The notes under the pieces are model-generated. The model was not told the origin of the DNA. It saw nothing but the letters and a program-made list of their open reading frames with translations, and searched no databases. A stretch of DNA of 41,759 bases from Rhizobium mayense (GTDB lineage Bacteria > Pseudomonadota > Alphaproteobacteria > Rhizobiales > Rhizobiaceae), in assembly GCF_030272705.1 (NCBI RefSeq), contig NZ_JARFYM010000043.1, positions 1 to 41,759 of the forward strand, given 5' to 3'. Shown one piece after another: positions 17,426 through 25,777 of this stretch; positions within the stretch are counted from its first letter, which is position 1; each line of letters begins with the position of its first letter. Position numbers and translations under genes: made by a program.

Positions 17426-18448
17426 TTAGATGGTGGCTGTCGCCCTGTTGAAGAGCTCACCGGAGCGCAGCATCGCATGCATGATGACGGCGAGTTTGCG
17501 GGCGACAGCAACCGCGGAGCGTTTGAAGCCAATCTTCTCGCGTAGTTTTATACCCCATCTACGCAGATCGCTGTCGGCCCGGCTGCGGGTCAGGATCACC
17601 ACCGCGGCTTCATATAGAAGCGAACGCACATGCGTGTCTCCGCGTCGGGAGATGTGGCCGTCATAGTCTACTTCGCCTGACTGATAGCGCCGCGTCGTCA
17701 ACCCCAGCCATGCGCCTACCGAGCGCGATCGTTTGAAGTTCGCGGGATCTTCGACGGCAGTTAGGTAGGCAGTAGCTGTGATCGCGCCAACGCCGGGGAT
17801 CGACATCAGCAACTGACATTGCTGGTTTTTACGTGCTTCGGCGAGGAGCTGCTTCCCCAACCTGGCCGCCTGGAGGCGCAGACTACGCCACGCTTCGAGT
17901 AAGGGCAGGATTATCCTCGAAAGACCGGCGTTGTCGGCCAGGAGGGAGCGAATATGCACCTCAAACTTGCCACCCATACTGCACGGAACGATAAGGCCGA
18001 ACGTTTTCATCAATCCCCGAATCTGGTTCGCCACGTCCAGTGTCGTTCGCATGAGTTTCGTGCGAGCCGCGACCAATGTCCGAGAAAGCATGCTGTCGAA
18101 GGACTTTACTCGGACTTCGCGGAAAAAACCGACCTCCGCCAGATGCGCGAGCCCGTCGGCGTCGTTGGCATCGGTTTTGTTGGCGGCCATATCGAGCGCC
18201 GCTTTGGCGTGACGAGCGTCGACGCAAATGGCAGGCAATCCCTCGGCGCGCAACGCATGATAGAACCATACCGAAAGAGGGCCCGTTTCAAACACCACGC
18301 GCTCTACATTTGGCGCTCGCATGCGGACAAGTTCGGCTATGGCGGCGGGATCAGAGGCGCACTTCCCGCGCCAGATCCGCTTGCCCGCGCGACGGATCGA
18401 AATTGCTGTCTCTTTCATTGATACGTCGAGACCGATATACTCTGCCAT
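17426..18448 (-). CDS. IS110-family transposase
   Basis: A 340-aa IS110-type DEDD recombinase. The RuvC-like domain starts MAEYIGLDVSMKETAISI (catalytic D8) and continues with VFETGPLSVWFYHALR and NKTDANDADGLAHL. The transposase_20 domain carries SIPGVGAITATAYLTAV, then GAWLGLTTRRYQSGEVDYDG with the candidate catalytic serine. ATG 18448 has GGAGA 6 nt upstream; the open frame extends further but that part is the element's 5' non-coding end. It has no obvious lesion and could be active. IS110 elements lack inverted repeats, so the exact ends are not fixed here. It separates the amidase from the M24 hydrolase gene, which may once have been nearer neighbours. Confidence 0.92.
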   Translation of the reverse strand: MAEYIGLDVSMKETAISIRRAGKRIWRGKCASDPAAIAELVRMRAPNVERVVFETGPLSVWFYHALRAEGLPAICVDARHAKAALDMAANKTDANDADGLAHLAEVGFFREVRVKSFDSMLSRTLVAARTKLMRTTLDVANQIRGLMKTFGLIVPCSMGGKFEVHIRSLLADNAGLSRIILPLLEAWRSLRLQAARLGKQLLAEARKNQQCQLLMSIPGVGAITATAYLTAVEDPANFKRSRSVGAWLGLTTRRYQSGEVDYDGHISRRGDTHVRSLLYEAAVVILTRSRADSDLRRWGIKLREKIGFKRSAVAVARKLAVIMHAMLRSGELFNRATATI

Positions 18449-18660
18449 GGCTGTTCTCCATTGATGCTGGGCCCGGCGTCCAGTCGAGAGCCCGTATCTC
18501 ATCATATCGGGGAGCAGCCACCTTCCAAGATCATGATCGGATCCTGAGGGCCTCGTGCCCGCGATTACACCATGTATGTTCGCCTCTGCCGGTGTGGCCT
18601 GAGGAACCGGCAGCTCGTCGCTTTCTCCTGCTCTATATGAGACGCTGAAAAATGACAGCA
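18449..18660 (-). ncRNA. Candidate IS110 left-end region encoding a bridge RNA
   Basis: About 210 nt of non-coding, structure-prone sequence lie immediately upstream of the IS110 gene, within the probable element. In IS110-group elements studied so far the non-coding end upstream of the recombinase gene encodes the bridge RNA that pairs with donor and target DNA. This assignment is by position only. I have not folded it or identified the loops. Confidence 0.35.
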
Positions 18661-18686
18661 TTTCGCGCGCGTCGTTTACGCAGTAG

Positions 18687-19856
18687 CTAAAGCTCAAAAA
18701 GCCTTCTTGGTGACTTGGTCAGGACTTCGCAACCTGATTCGGTAACACGAAACGTCTCGCTGATCACGTAGCCGAAATCTTCATCAATCCAGTTGCCGAG
18801 CATGAGGTGGAAAGTCATGTTCGGCTTAAGCTCTGTCATGTCGCCCGCTTTCAGACTTGCAGTGGGCTCGCTCCAATTGATGCCGATGGCATAGCCGCAT
18901 CGTGAGTCCTTCTGAAGGCCGGCTTTTTCGATAGTCCGGTAAAACGCATTTGCCACGTCGCTGCAGGTTGCGCCGGGACGGACTTTCTCAAGCGCAGCTT
19001 CCAGGCCGGACACCTCGGCCTCGTGCACACGGCGGAGTCGGTCGGAAGGTGTTCCGACTGAGAAGGTGCGCATTATCGCAGAGACGTAGCCATGACGGAC
19101 TCCGCCAATTTCGAGGTTAATCTGAGACCCGTCGCGAATGACATCTTCACTCCACCGAATGTGGCATGTACCAGTACGTGGAGAGGAGCAGAAATACATT
19201 GACGCTAGGTCGGTGCCCACTTTTCCGTTTGCTCCGCGCGCAAGTTGGGCCGCGACTTCAGCCATAACGTCGGCTTCGCGAACACCGCTTCGAATGACTT
19301 CGGACGCTTTCACAATTCCGGCGTCCGCGATAGCAGCGGCATCTCGCATCATCGCGATCTCGAGGTCCGACTTTAGCATGCGGATCCACGCGACAGAATG
19401 CGTGCAATCGACGATTCTGGCCTTCCGTAGCCGAGCTTTGAATTTATCAGCTGATCGCGATGTGAGGTAACCAAGCTGCACACCCACTCCTCGTCCTGCA
19501 ACACCGATCTCGTTTAAGAAATCGATGACAGCATCGAAGCCGTCCTTGTCAGGATTACCAATTAGGGCCTCCGGATATCCGATGATTTTGCCATGATCCA
19601 TGAACGTCTGGTGGACCGCTGCGGGCGCGTCCTGTCGACGTAATATGAAAGTCGGCTCTTCGTCCATCAAGGATACAACGATCGCCTGCGGAACATAGCC
19701 CGATTTCGCCGTGTAGCCGGTCAGATAGGTAATGTCAGAAGCATTTCCCACGACTAAACTATCAATTTCCAGGCTGCCCATTTCTGCCTTCACTAAGGTG
19801 AGCCGCCTCAAAAATTCGGCGCGAGGGAAAGCTTGTGGTCCTTTGATAATTGGCAT
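18687..19856 (-). CDS. doeA: M24-family hydrolase, ectoine-hydrolase (DoeA/EutD)-like
   Basis: A 389-aa creatinase/aminopeptidase-P-fold protein with an N-terminal creatinase domain (NASDITYLTGYTAKSGYVPQ) and a C-terminal pita-bread domain. Its last 130 residues follow ectoine hydrolase DoeA closely in my recollection: LEAALEKVRPGATCSDVANAF, KDSRCGYAIGINW, SLKAGDMTELKPNMTFHLM and the ending VLTKSPRRLF. The canonical five-ligand metal set of aminopeptidases is not evident, as expected for creatinase/DoeA types. DoeA hydrolyses the cyclic amidine ectoine to N-acetyl-diaminobutyrate. ATG 19856 follows AAGGAG. It is the last gene of the minus-strand operon after EutB- and EutC-like genes, the same partners as in eut operons. 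The exact substrate is uncertain. Confidence 0.8.
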   Translation of the reverse strand: MPIIKGPQAFPRAEFLRRLTLVKAEMGSLEIDSLVVGNASDITYLTGYTAKSGYVPQAIVVSLMDEEPTFILRRQDAPAAVHQTFMDHGKIIGYPEALIGNPDKDGFDAVIDFLNEIGVAGRGVGVQLGYLTSRSADKFKARLRKARIVDCTHSVAWIRMLKSDLEIAMMRDAAAIADAGIVKASEVIRSGVREADVMAEVAAQLARGANGKVGTDLASMYFCSSPRTGTCHIRWSEDVIRDGSQINLEIGGVRHGYVSAIMRTFSVGTPSDRLRRVHEAEVSGLEAALEKVRPGATCSDVANAFYRTIEKAGLQKDSRCGYAIGINWSEPTASLKAGDMTELKPNMTFHLMLGNWIDEDFGYVISETFRVTESGCEVLTKSPRRLFEL

Positions 19857-19997
19857 TTCTGACTCCTTTCGATCGGTTGGGCGATAGGGGACTGGGCGGT
19901 TTCCGAAAGAACGGGTCTCCCGCCGGTAATCGCATTCCTGCTGCTGCGGACCGTGGCTTCGATGGCCGCCAATATGATCGTCAGCAGATTATATTTT

Positions 19998-20999
19998 CTA
20001 TTTACAGCTTTCGAAGATCATGCCGGCGCCGCGTTCGTCAGCGCGATGCGCCGCCAAGGTAGCGATGGCGGTATCCTGCACACCCGTCCCGGTGAGGTCG
20101 GCGATGGTAATATCTGAATCACGCCCGCGACCGGTCCTGATGCCCGCAATAATTTGTCCTAGCTCAGGGAACTCCGCATCGCTCGCAAAAAGCCCGGCTT
20201 CGATGGCGTGGTGTAGTTCGCCCAGTCTTCGCGTCTGCTTTAGGCTGTCCGCCACGTAAACGTCGGCCCGCTTGAGCGCGAGCGGATCGATTTCGTTCTT
20301 ATGTTCAGCGTCAGAACCCATAGCCGTGATATGCTGCCCAGGTTCAAGCCAAGAAGCATCGATGATCGGCCGATCTGCAGGTGTAGTCGTCACGACAACA
20401 TGAGAACCTAGGATTGCTTTTTGCGGATCAACAAAAACAGAAATTGCGAAGTCGTATTCGGCCTTCAACTGTGTGGCGAACGCCTCTGCTTTACCTAGAT
20501 CACGCGCCCAAATACGAACTTCTTGAATTGGTCTGACAAGGCTGAGGGCTTGGAGTTGCAGTCTCGCTTGGACGCCTGCTCCGAAGACCGTCGCGATCGA
20601 AGCATTTTGCCGTGAGAGATGTTTTGCGGCGACCGCGCCAGCAGCTGCCGTACGAACGTCCGTCAGGTAACCGTTGTCTAAGAGCAGAGCTTGCACCAAT
20701 CCAGTCTTGCTCGAAAGCAAAACCATCATCCCGTTGGTGCTTGGAAGTCCGATCTTAGGATTATCGAAAAAGCCGGGGCTGATCTTGATCGCAAAGCCGC
20801 TAAAGCCCGGAATATAAGCCGTCTTCACATCGACCTCTCCCCGGCTGTCAGGTACATCCAGGCGTAGGATTGGCGGCATCTGAACGGCACCTTCGACAGC
20901 GAGCGCCCGAAAAGCCTCCTCCGTGCATTTTACCGCTTCGAGGTCGAGCGGGACGATCCGCCGGAGCTCGGCCTCTGTAAGTATTTTCATAACTGGCAT
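19998..20999 (-). CDS. eutC: Ornithine-cyclodeaminase/mu-crystallin family protein, EutC-like
   Basis: A 333-aa NAD(P)-binding protein of the ornithine cyclodeaminase family. The substrate domain has AIKISPGFF (lysine at 72) and TDVRTAAAGAVAA (R116), and the Rossmann motif is TVFGAGVQARLQ (about 138-148), then TTTPADRPI and ADLTGTGVQD. Its ATG at 20999 shares one base with the stop of the eutB-like gene (TGATG), so they are translationally coupled. Relatives convert ornithine to proline or reduce imines; EutC is known from ectoine/hydroxyectoine utilisation operons where it accompanies EutB. A reductive or deaminating step on the product of the dehydratase-like partner is the likely job. Confidence 0.82.
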   Translation of the reverse strand: MPVMKILTEAELRRIVPLDLEAVKCTEEAFRALAVEGAVQMPPILRLDVPDSRGEVDVKTAYIPGFSGFAIKISPGFFDNPKIGLPSTNGMMVLLSSKTGLVQALLLDNGYLTDVRTAAAGAVAAKHLSRQNASIATVFGAGVQARLQLQALSLVRPIQEVRIWARDLGKAEAFATQLKAEYDFAISVFVDPQKAILGSHVVVTTTPADRPIIDASWLEPGQHITAMGSDAEHKNEIDPLALKRADVYVADSLKQTRRLGELHHAIEAGLFASDAEFPELGQIIAGIRTGRGRDSDITIADLTGTGVQDTAIATLAAHRADERGAGMIFESCK

Positions 21000-21982
21000 C
21001 AATCCGCCTCACCTATTTCCGCAAATCCGTTGACCACCTTTCGGTGCAAGTCCATATCAATGTTTCGGCCCGACATAAGTACCGCTATTGGACCCCGCAA
21101 ATTTCTAAGCTTTCCGGAAAGCAGCGCCGCAATTCCGACCGCGCCCGCACCTTCCACGATCTCCCGCTCATGTTCATAGGCATGGCGGATACCCGCTGCG
21201 ATCTCGCCTTCATTGACAAGGATGATGTCGTCGAGAAACGCCTTGCACATGGGGAATGTCCAAGCGTTAGCCAATCCAATGCCGCCTCCTAACGAGTCGG
21301 CAAAACTTCTGTATTCAGTGACTTGAACCGGATGGCCAGCATCGATGCTAGCCTTCATGGCAGCTCCTCGCTCCATGGTAACGCCAATCACTTTGGCATG
21401 AGCGCGCACGGCCTTCACAGCCGCCGCAACGCCTGCAGCCAACCCACCCCCGGAAAGCGGAACAAGTACTGTCCCAACGTCAGGCATTGCGTCAACAATC
21501 TCCAAACCAACAGTGCCCTGACCCGCTATGATGTGTGGGTGGTCAAAAGGTGGAATCATGGTGAGACCCTCTTCTGCGACCAGCCGGTCAACTTCCTCCT
21601 GGGCATCATCTTGCGAAGATCCGACAATACGTACAGACGCACCGAGTCGTCGGATCTCAGCAACTTTATTTTCCGGGACAAGTGACGACATGCAGATAAC
21701 CGCATGGGAGCCAACGACCTGGGCCGCAAAAGACAAGGCTCGCCCGTGATTTCCAGTCGAGGCTGCGATGACACCTCGATCTCGCTCGTTCTTGTTTAAT
21801 TGAAGAACCGCATTTGTCGCTCCGCGCAGCTTAAAACTACCCGTTAGCTGATTGTTTTCCAGTTTTAGCCCGACTTGCGTCCCCATTCGTTCGGTTAGCG
21901 ACGTCGAGATCGCAAGAGGCGTACGGCGAACGTGGTTGACAATGCGCTCCCGGGCTTCGTCGAATGTTTTTAGACTAATCAT
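20999..21982 (-). CDS. eutB: Threonine-dehydratase-like PLP enzyme, EutB-like
   Basis: A 327-aa fold-type II PLP enzyme. The Schiff-base lysine is K51 in TGSFKLRGATNAV, the asparagine loop is ASTGNHGRALSFAA, and the phosphate-cradling glycine loop is PLSGGGLAAGV. There is no C-terminal ACT domain, so it is not the biosynthetic isoleucine-sensitive enzyme. ATG 21982 follows AGGTGA. EutB proteins of (hydroxy)ectoine utilisation operons are of this type and are thought to dehydrate or eliminate from hydroxylated amino acids; that is family knowledge. The 5'-neighbour is an M20 hydrolase (about 38 nt away) and the 3'-neighbour the coupled EutC. Enamine products would suit the RidA encoded at 32158. 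Confidence 0.83.
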   Translation of the reverse strand: MISLKTFDEARERIVNHVRRTPLAISTSLTERMGTQVGLKLENNQLTGSFKLRGATNAVLQLNKNERDRGVIAASTGNHGRALSFAAQVVGSHAVICMSSLVPENKVAEIRRLGASVRIVGSSQDDAQEEVDRLVAEEGLTMIPPFDHPHIIAGQGTVGLEIVDAMPDVGTVLVPLSGGGLAAGVAAAVKAVRAHAKVIGVTMERGAAMKASIDAGHPVQVTEYRSFADSLGGGIGLANAWTFPMCKAFLDDIILVNEGEIAAGIRHAYEHEREIVEGAGAVGIAALLSGKLRNLRGPIAVLMSGRNIDMDLHRKVVNGFAEIGEAD

Positions 21983-22020
21983 ACTGTTTCACCTGAAACC
22001 GTCGTTAACAGAGATTATGC

Positions 22021-23214
22021 TCACTGCGCCCGCTGCTGGTTCAGCAAATCAAAGCAGTACTTGATGGCTAGTTCAGTCGTCGGAACGAGAACGTCGTCCG
22101 AAACTGCGAAGGTAGGAGTGTGCACCCCGGACTGCTTGCCGGGCTCGCCGCTGCCAAACCAGAAATAAATGGACGGAACACATTGCGAATAAAAGCCGAA
22201 GTCATCGCTGCCGCTAAGCGCTTTACCCTCCGTGAATGCGTCGGAGCCTACCGCGTCCAATACAGCGTGCCGGAATAGGCTCACCATCTCCGTGTCGTTA
22301 ATCACGGCGGGCTCACCCGTTCTCACAGCAACCTCTGCTTTGCCGCGATGCATTGCTGCGATGCCTTCAGCAATCTGCCGCACCCGCTCGGCTAGGAGTT
22401 GACGTCTCTCCGGACTGGTGGTCCTGATCGTCCCCTCCATCACGACTGTTGGACAAATTATGTTTGTGGCTTCGCCCCCATGGATAGTTCCAATCGTGAT
22501 GACAGACCTGTCGTCACCGGGCATTTCTCGCGAGATGATCTTCTGAACTTCGTTTACGAACGCGGCCGCGATTGTAATGGCATCAACTCCCCTGTGCGGG
22601 GTTGAACCATGTGCCGCACTACCCTCAATGGTAACTGTGAATTGGTCTGCCGATTTGGTTACTGCCCCCTCGCGAGCACCAAACTTGCCGAAGGGAATCG
22701 ACGGCGAAACGTGGTAGCCTACCGCGCAATCAAATCCCTCAAGTAGTTTTTCTTCGACTACAGTGCGACCTCCGAGGGGCTCCGCTTCTTCCGCCGGCTG
22801 AAAGAGCACACGTACCTTGCCCGCGAAGTTGCTGCGCATCCTATAAAGGCCCAGCGCGACTCCCATGGCGATCGAGGCGTGGAGGTCATGGCCACAGGCG
22901 TGCATGACACCATCGACTTGAGAGCGAAAGGGTAAGTCGTCACGCGACTCATTGATGGGAAGCGCGTCGATATCGCCGCGGACTGCGATCGCGCGCTCGG
23001 GGCCAGACGCGGTCCCGTCGATGTCAACGTAGAGTCCCGTATTGTGAAAGACGGTCGCAGCGGGCAATCCAAATCGTTCCAGCATTTCCTTTATTCGTTG
23101 CTGCGTCTTCCATTCGTTGTTTGAGAGCTCCGGCTCACCGTGCATCGCGTGACGAAGCTCGAGCACAGCGCTGCGCTCGGTATCCGTGAGGAGACTATTG
23201 ATACGGGAATTCAT
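22021..23214 (-). CDS. M20-family amidohydrolase (hippurate-hydrolase/aminoacylase-like)
   Basis: A 397-aa M20D peptidase that removes an acyl group from an N-acyl amino acid. Metal-binding residues are in HACGHDLH (C107, H109), QPAEEAEPLGG (E142, E143) and VGYHVSP, and the dimerisation domain has GSAAHGSTPHRGVDA. I chose ATG 23214 (AAGGA upstream) over the first ATG 23250, which adds an arginine-rich tail. In the known ectoine pathway the deacetylase DoeB is of another fold (succinylglutamate-desuccinylase type), so this enzyme could be its functional replacement, deacylating the ring-opened product of the M24 hydrolase. The gene lies in a minus-strand operon, 343 nt after the ureohydrolase. 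Confidence 0.86.
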   Translation of the reverse strand: MNSRINSLLTDTERSAVLELRHAMHGEPELSNNEWKTQQRIKEMLERFGLPAATVFHNTGLYVDIDGTASGPERAIAVRGDIDALPINESRDDLPFRSQVDGVMHACGHDLHASIAMGVALGLYRMRSNFAGKVRVLFQPAEEAEPLGGRTVVEEKLLEGFDCAVGYHVSPSIPFGKFGAREGAVTKSADQFTVTIEGSAAHGSTPHRGVDAITIAAAFVNEVQKIISREMPGDDRSVITIGTIHGGEATNIICPTVVMEGTIRTTSPERRQLLAERVRQIAEGIAAMHRGKAEVAVRTGEPAVINDTEMVSLFRHAVLDAVGSDAFTEGKALSGSDDFGFYSQCVPSIYFWFGSGEPGKQSGVHTPTFAVSDDVLVPTTELAIKYCFDLLNQQRAQ

Positions 23215-23250
23215 AGAGCCTGGTCCTTCTCTCCGACTTTGTGCGCACAA

Positions 23251-23593
23251 GTTAACACTGAATATCGGCGCTAATCGCCGACATTTCCCATGAGATTGCA
23301 GGATTCTTGAGATCGCGCCCGGTTCGCCGAGCGATTGCAGTCACACAGATTGGACCTGACAGTGTAGATCCCAGATCATCAGAAGTTCTCCAAGTTCGGC
23401 CACCAGCGCCGCTCCCATCCCGAAAAGATCGGGACGGACTATCGTCGTCGGGGCAGCAGCGCCAACTAGGGAATTTTCGATGCCTGCAACCACGAATTAT
23501 TCCTTGCGTGATGACATGGCCTGGCCTTCGCTCGTTGGAGACAATCGTCGTCCCTAAGGTGCACGCAAGAACAGTCACAAATGCTCTTCTGGC
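23251..23593 (-). other. Gap in the operon with a possible decayed gene
   Basis: The 343-nt space between the ureohydrolase and M20 genes is unusually long for this otherwise tight operon. The minus strand from about 23506 to 23335 reads VVAGIENSLVGAAAPTTIVR and then RPDLFGMGAALVAELGELL. It looks coding but lacks a start and ends quickly. I do not recognise the family. It may be the relic of an additional operon gene. Confidence 0.3.
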
Positions 23594-24562
23594 TCAGGCC
23601 GCATAATCGCGCGAAGCCTCTGCCAGCAGGCAGAGCAACTCGAAACTTAGGTTTGCGGCATGCATGGATGTTATCCCCGCCGCATCGAGGTAAGGAGAAA
23701 CCTCGCAAATGTCTCCACCAATGAAGTTAATCCCGCGAAGTCCACGGAGCATGACCAGCGCGTCACGCATAGAAAAGCCGCCGGGTTCGGGCACTCCAGT
23801 GCCGGGGCAATAGACCGCATCAAGGCCATCAATATCAAACGAAAGGTAAGTCCGACCGTTCCCAACAATGCGACGCGCCTCTTCGATCACGGCCGTACGG
23901 CCCATCGACTCGTAATCGTCCATGGTTATAAGCGTCATGCCGACACTCCGCGCCCAATCGTATTCGTTCTGCGCCGATATTGTACTCCTGAGACCAATCT
24001 GGACAACCCGCTTCGGGTCGAGCAGACCCTCCTCCACGGCGCGACGGAAGGGAGTCCCGTGATTGATCTTAGAACCGCGAGCGCTATCGTGCGTATCAGT
24101 GTGAGCGTCAAATTGGATCATGCCGACCGGATCGCTTTGCACGAGGCCGCGCAGAATGGGAAGTGAGATGGTGTGGTCACCACCCAGCGATAGTGGCCTA
24201 ATAGAATTCTCGCGGACGGCACGAAAGTATTCGGTGATTATTTGTATGCTCTCGTCAAACAGAACTGTATGAACAGGCGTGTCACCCAGATCTGCAATGC
24301 GCGCGATCTCAAACGGAGCGACGTACGTATGTCCATTGACTGATCTGATAATGCGTGACGCCTCGCGAATACCGGCGGGCCCAAATCGGCTTCCTGGGCG
24401 GAAGTTAGTGCCAAGATCGAAAGGAACTCCGACAATCCCCACGTCGACCACGCCCGCTTGATCAATCGGGATCGACCGCGTGCGCATAAAAGTAGCAACC
24501 TCTGCAAAGCGCGGCGTCTTGCTGGAGTCGAGCGGGGCGAAGTCTTTGTAAATCTCGGACAT
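23594..24562 (-). CDS. Agmatinase/arginase-family ureohydrolase
   Basis: A 322-aa binuclear-manganese hydrolase that splits a guanidino group to urea plus amine (or a related amidine). Metal ligands are H130 in SLGGDHTISLP, D152/H154/D156 in FDAHTDTHD, and D243/D245 in SFDIDGLD. The GTGVPEPGG loop follows. I start at ATG 24562, with AAGGG about 9 nt upstream and MSEIYKDFAP as in family members; a longer frame from 24649 would include the promoter. It is the first gene of the operon and its promoter carries the shared operator module. Agmatine, guanidinobutyrate, guanidinopropionate or a cyclic guanidine derivative are all possible. Presence of a ureohydrolase with EutB/EutC/DoeA-like proteins is atypical of plain ectoine degradation. 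Confidence 0.88.
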   Translation of the reverse strand: MSEIYKDFAPLDSSKTPRFAEVATFMRTRSIPIDQAGVVDVGIVGVPFDLGTNFRPGSRFGPAGIREASRIIRSVNGHTYVAPFEIARIADLGDTPVHTVLFDESIQIITEYFRAVRENSIRPLSLGGDHTISLPILRGLVQSDPVGMIQFDAHTDTHDSARGSKINHGTPFRRAVEEGLLDPKRVVQIGLRSTISAQNEYDWARSVGMTLITMDDYESMGRTAVIEEARRIVGNGRTYLSFDIDGLDAVYCPGTGVPEPGGFSMRDALVMLRGLRGINFIGGDICEVSPYLDAAGITSMHAANLSFELLCLLAEASRDYAA

Positions 24563-24620
24563 TGAAGAACCCTTGTAGCATGAGAAGACGATCGGTGCCG
24601 TGACTACCAATGTCTTCCTG

Positions 24621-24671
24621 AAACTATTTGCTCGCCATTGTGATGTCAATCATTAAAGAATGATATACCAT
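24621..24671 (-). promoter_or_regulatory. Operator and promoter of the ureohydrolase operon
   Basis: On the minus strand the 11-mer ATGGTATATCA (24671-24661) is followed after exactly 11 nt by TTGACATCAC (24649-24640), with -35 TTGACA (24649-24644), a 17-nt spacer and TAGTTT (24626-24621) as -10, about 59 nt before the ATG at 24562. The 11-mer, the gap length and the 10-mer are all identical to the module at 12356-12387. Probable target of the GntR regulator encoded at 11582-12313. Confidence 0.7.
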
Positions 24672-24701
24672 ATGCGACGCAGATTTTCATCACTTTTGCG
24701 T

Positions 24702-25033
24702 TTACGGCGCAACACTTAGAAGAGAGGACGTGGACAATCGGATGAGACTGCCAACTTTAGAATTTGGCGGTTTCCGACGTGAAGCCGGCCGCCATTCCGA
24801 TTTGAAGCCGGCGAGCGTTTCAATCAAAGACCGGCCGGTTTTCGGCACTGCAGTTAGCTCCTCGGTCAGCAACCTTGGCATCAAATGCTCTTCGATCAAC
24901 GTGGAGATTTGATGCCTGCAAAGAGAGAGCTCACCATGAGACATTTGTGCCGGTCCTTCAGGCAAGTGCTTTCTTCAGGCCGTGTCATCACATGGGAACG
25001 GTGCGGTGATATGTCCGGCCTTCCAGCGCGGTT
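24702..25033 (-). other. Unassigned relic sequence between the operon promoter and a transposase fragment
   Basis: The minus strand contains frame pieces such as QISTLIEEHLMPRLLTEELT and GRSLIETLAGFKSEWRPASR that look like decayed coding sequence. They adjoin the transposase remnant at 25034-25366 and are probably part of the same or another dead mobile element. I cannot assign a family. Confidence 0.25.
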
Positions 25034-25366
25034 CTAGAACGCTAGCCTTGATGAAGTCCGCGATGCAGGGGCTGACCATGGCAGGTGGGTGGCGTGAAAC
25101 GAGGCGGAGTCCTCGAGATGGAATGGCAGCTCCTGGTAGCTCAGCTGAGCGGTATTGCTTGAGCAGCGCACAACGCAGCATCGCTTCGGCCGGCAGGCCC
25201 TGTCGCCAGCGGCCTTGACGCCGACCCGAACCAGATCCCGGGCTACCAAGCCAATCAGATCGCGATGCTCATCTAACCATGGCGACATCGCTTTCAACTC
25301 GTGGCCGATCTCGTGCGTAGCGAAAATTTCGAATATATTAGCTTGTACGGTGCGTTCCTGGCGCAT
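25034..25366 (-). pseudogene. DDE transposase N-terminal fragment (ISNCY/IS5-like)
   Basis: MRQERTVQANIFEIFATHEI, followed by ELKAMSPWLDEHRDLIGLVA and ARDLVRVGVKAAG, is the start of a common proteobacterial DDE transposase. A frameshift around GLPAEAMLRCALLKQYR follows, which sits in the neighbouring frame (25181 onwards), then LSYQELPFHLEDSASF back in the first frame. After that the similarity stops. The catalytic domain is missing, so this is a dead fragment. The family name is tentative. Confidence 0.6.
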
Positions 25367-25504
25367 TGTCGGCTCCGGCGGTTACGGGTTTTCCTTTGGA
25401 ATTAATGGCTTGATCTCAAAGTCTACCTGAAACCGCCGGACCTCGCTCGCGCAATGTCGCGACTCATCTAACAAAATCAAACGCTTGCCGTTTATGGACG
25501 GAAA

Positions 25505-25777
25505 CTAGTCTAGAACTTCCCCTCGCAGTGCTTGATCAAAAGAAGGCGCTGCCGCACTGCACATGGGTAACGCGGAAGATTTCAAGAACTCGCTTGCCGA
25601 CCCGATAAGCATCGCCATCGACGATTGCTGTAGAGGGCCTGTCATTCGACCACTCCAGTAGTCCACGTCACGTCGCCGCTCCTTTTTCATTGCCTCCAAA
25701 TGGCCTACCTTCGCACCCGTGCGCGGAGAAACCGTCGCGACTAATGCATGGGTCTCTGCTCTGCCGTGTAATCGCAA
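25505..25777 (-). CDS. Small hypothetical ORF, doubtful
   Basis: A 90-aa open frame whose product I do not recognise (GPLQQSSMAMLIGSASEF in the middle, ending FDQALRGEVLD). An internal ATG near 25690 is preceded by GGAGG, so a shorter 60-aa protein is possible. Codon use is compatible with coding, but nothing else supports it. It lies between transposase debris and the transporter leader. It may be the end of a lost gene. Confidence 0.25.
   Translation of the reverse strand: MRLHGRAETHALVATVSPRTGAKVGHLEAMKKERRRDVDYWSGRMTGPLQQSSMAMLIGSASEFLKSSALPMCSAAAPSFDQALRGEVLD

Noticed and set aside
17426..18697. Longer 423-aa version of the IS110 transposase from 18697
   Set aside because: The extra N-terminus is unconserved; ATG 18448 has a ribosome site and begins the family's standard N-terminus.
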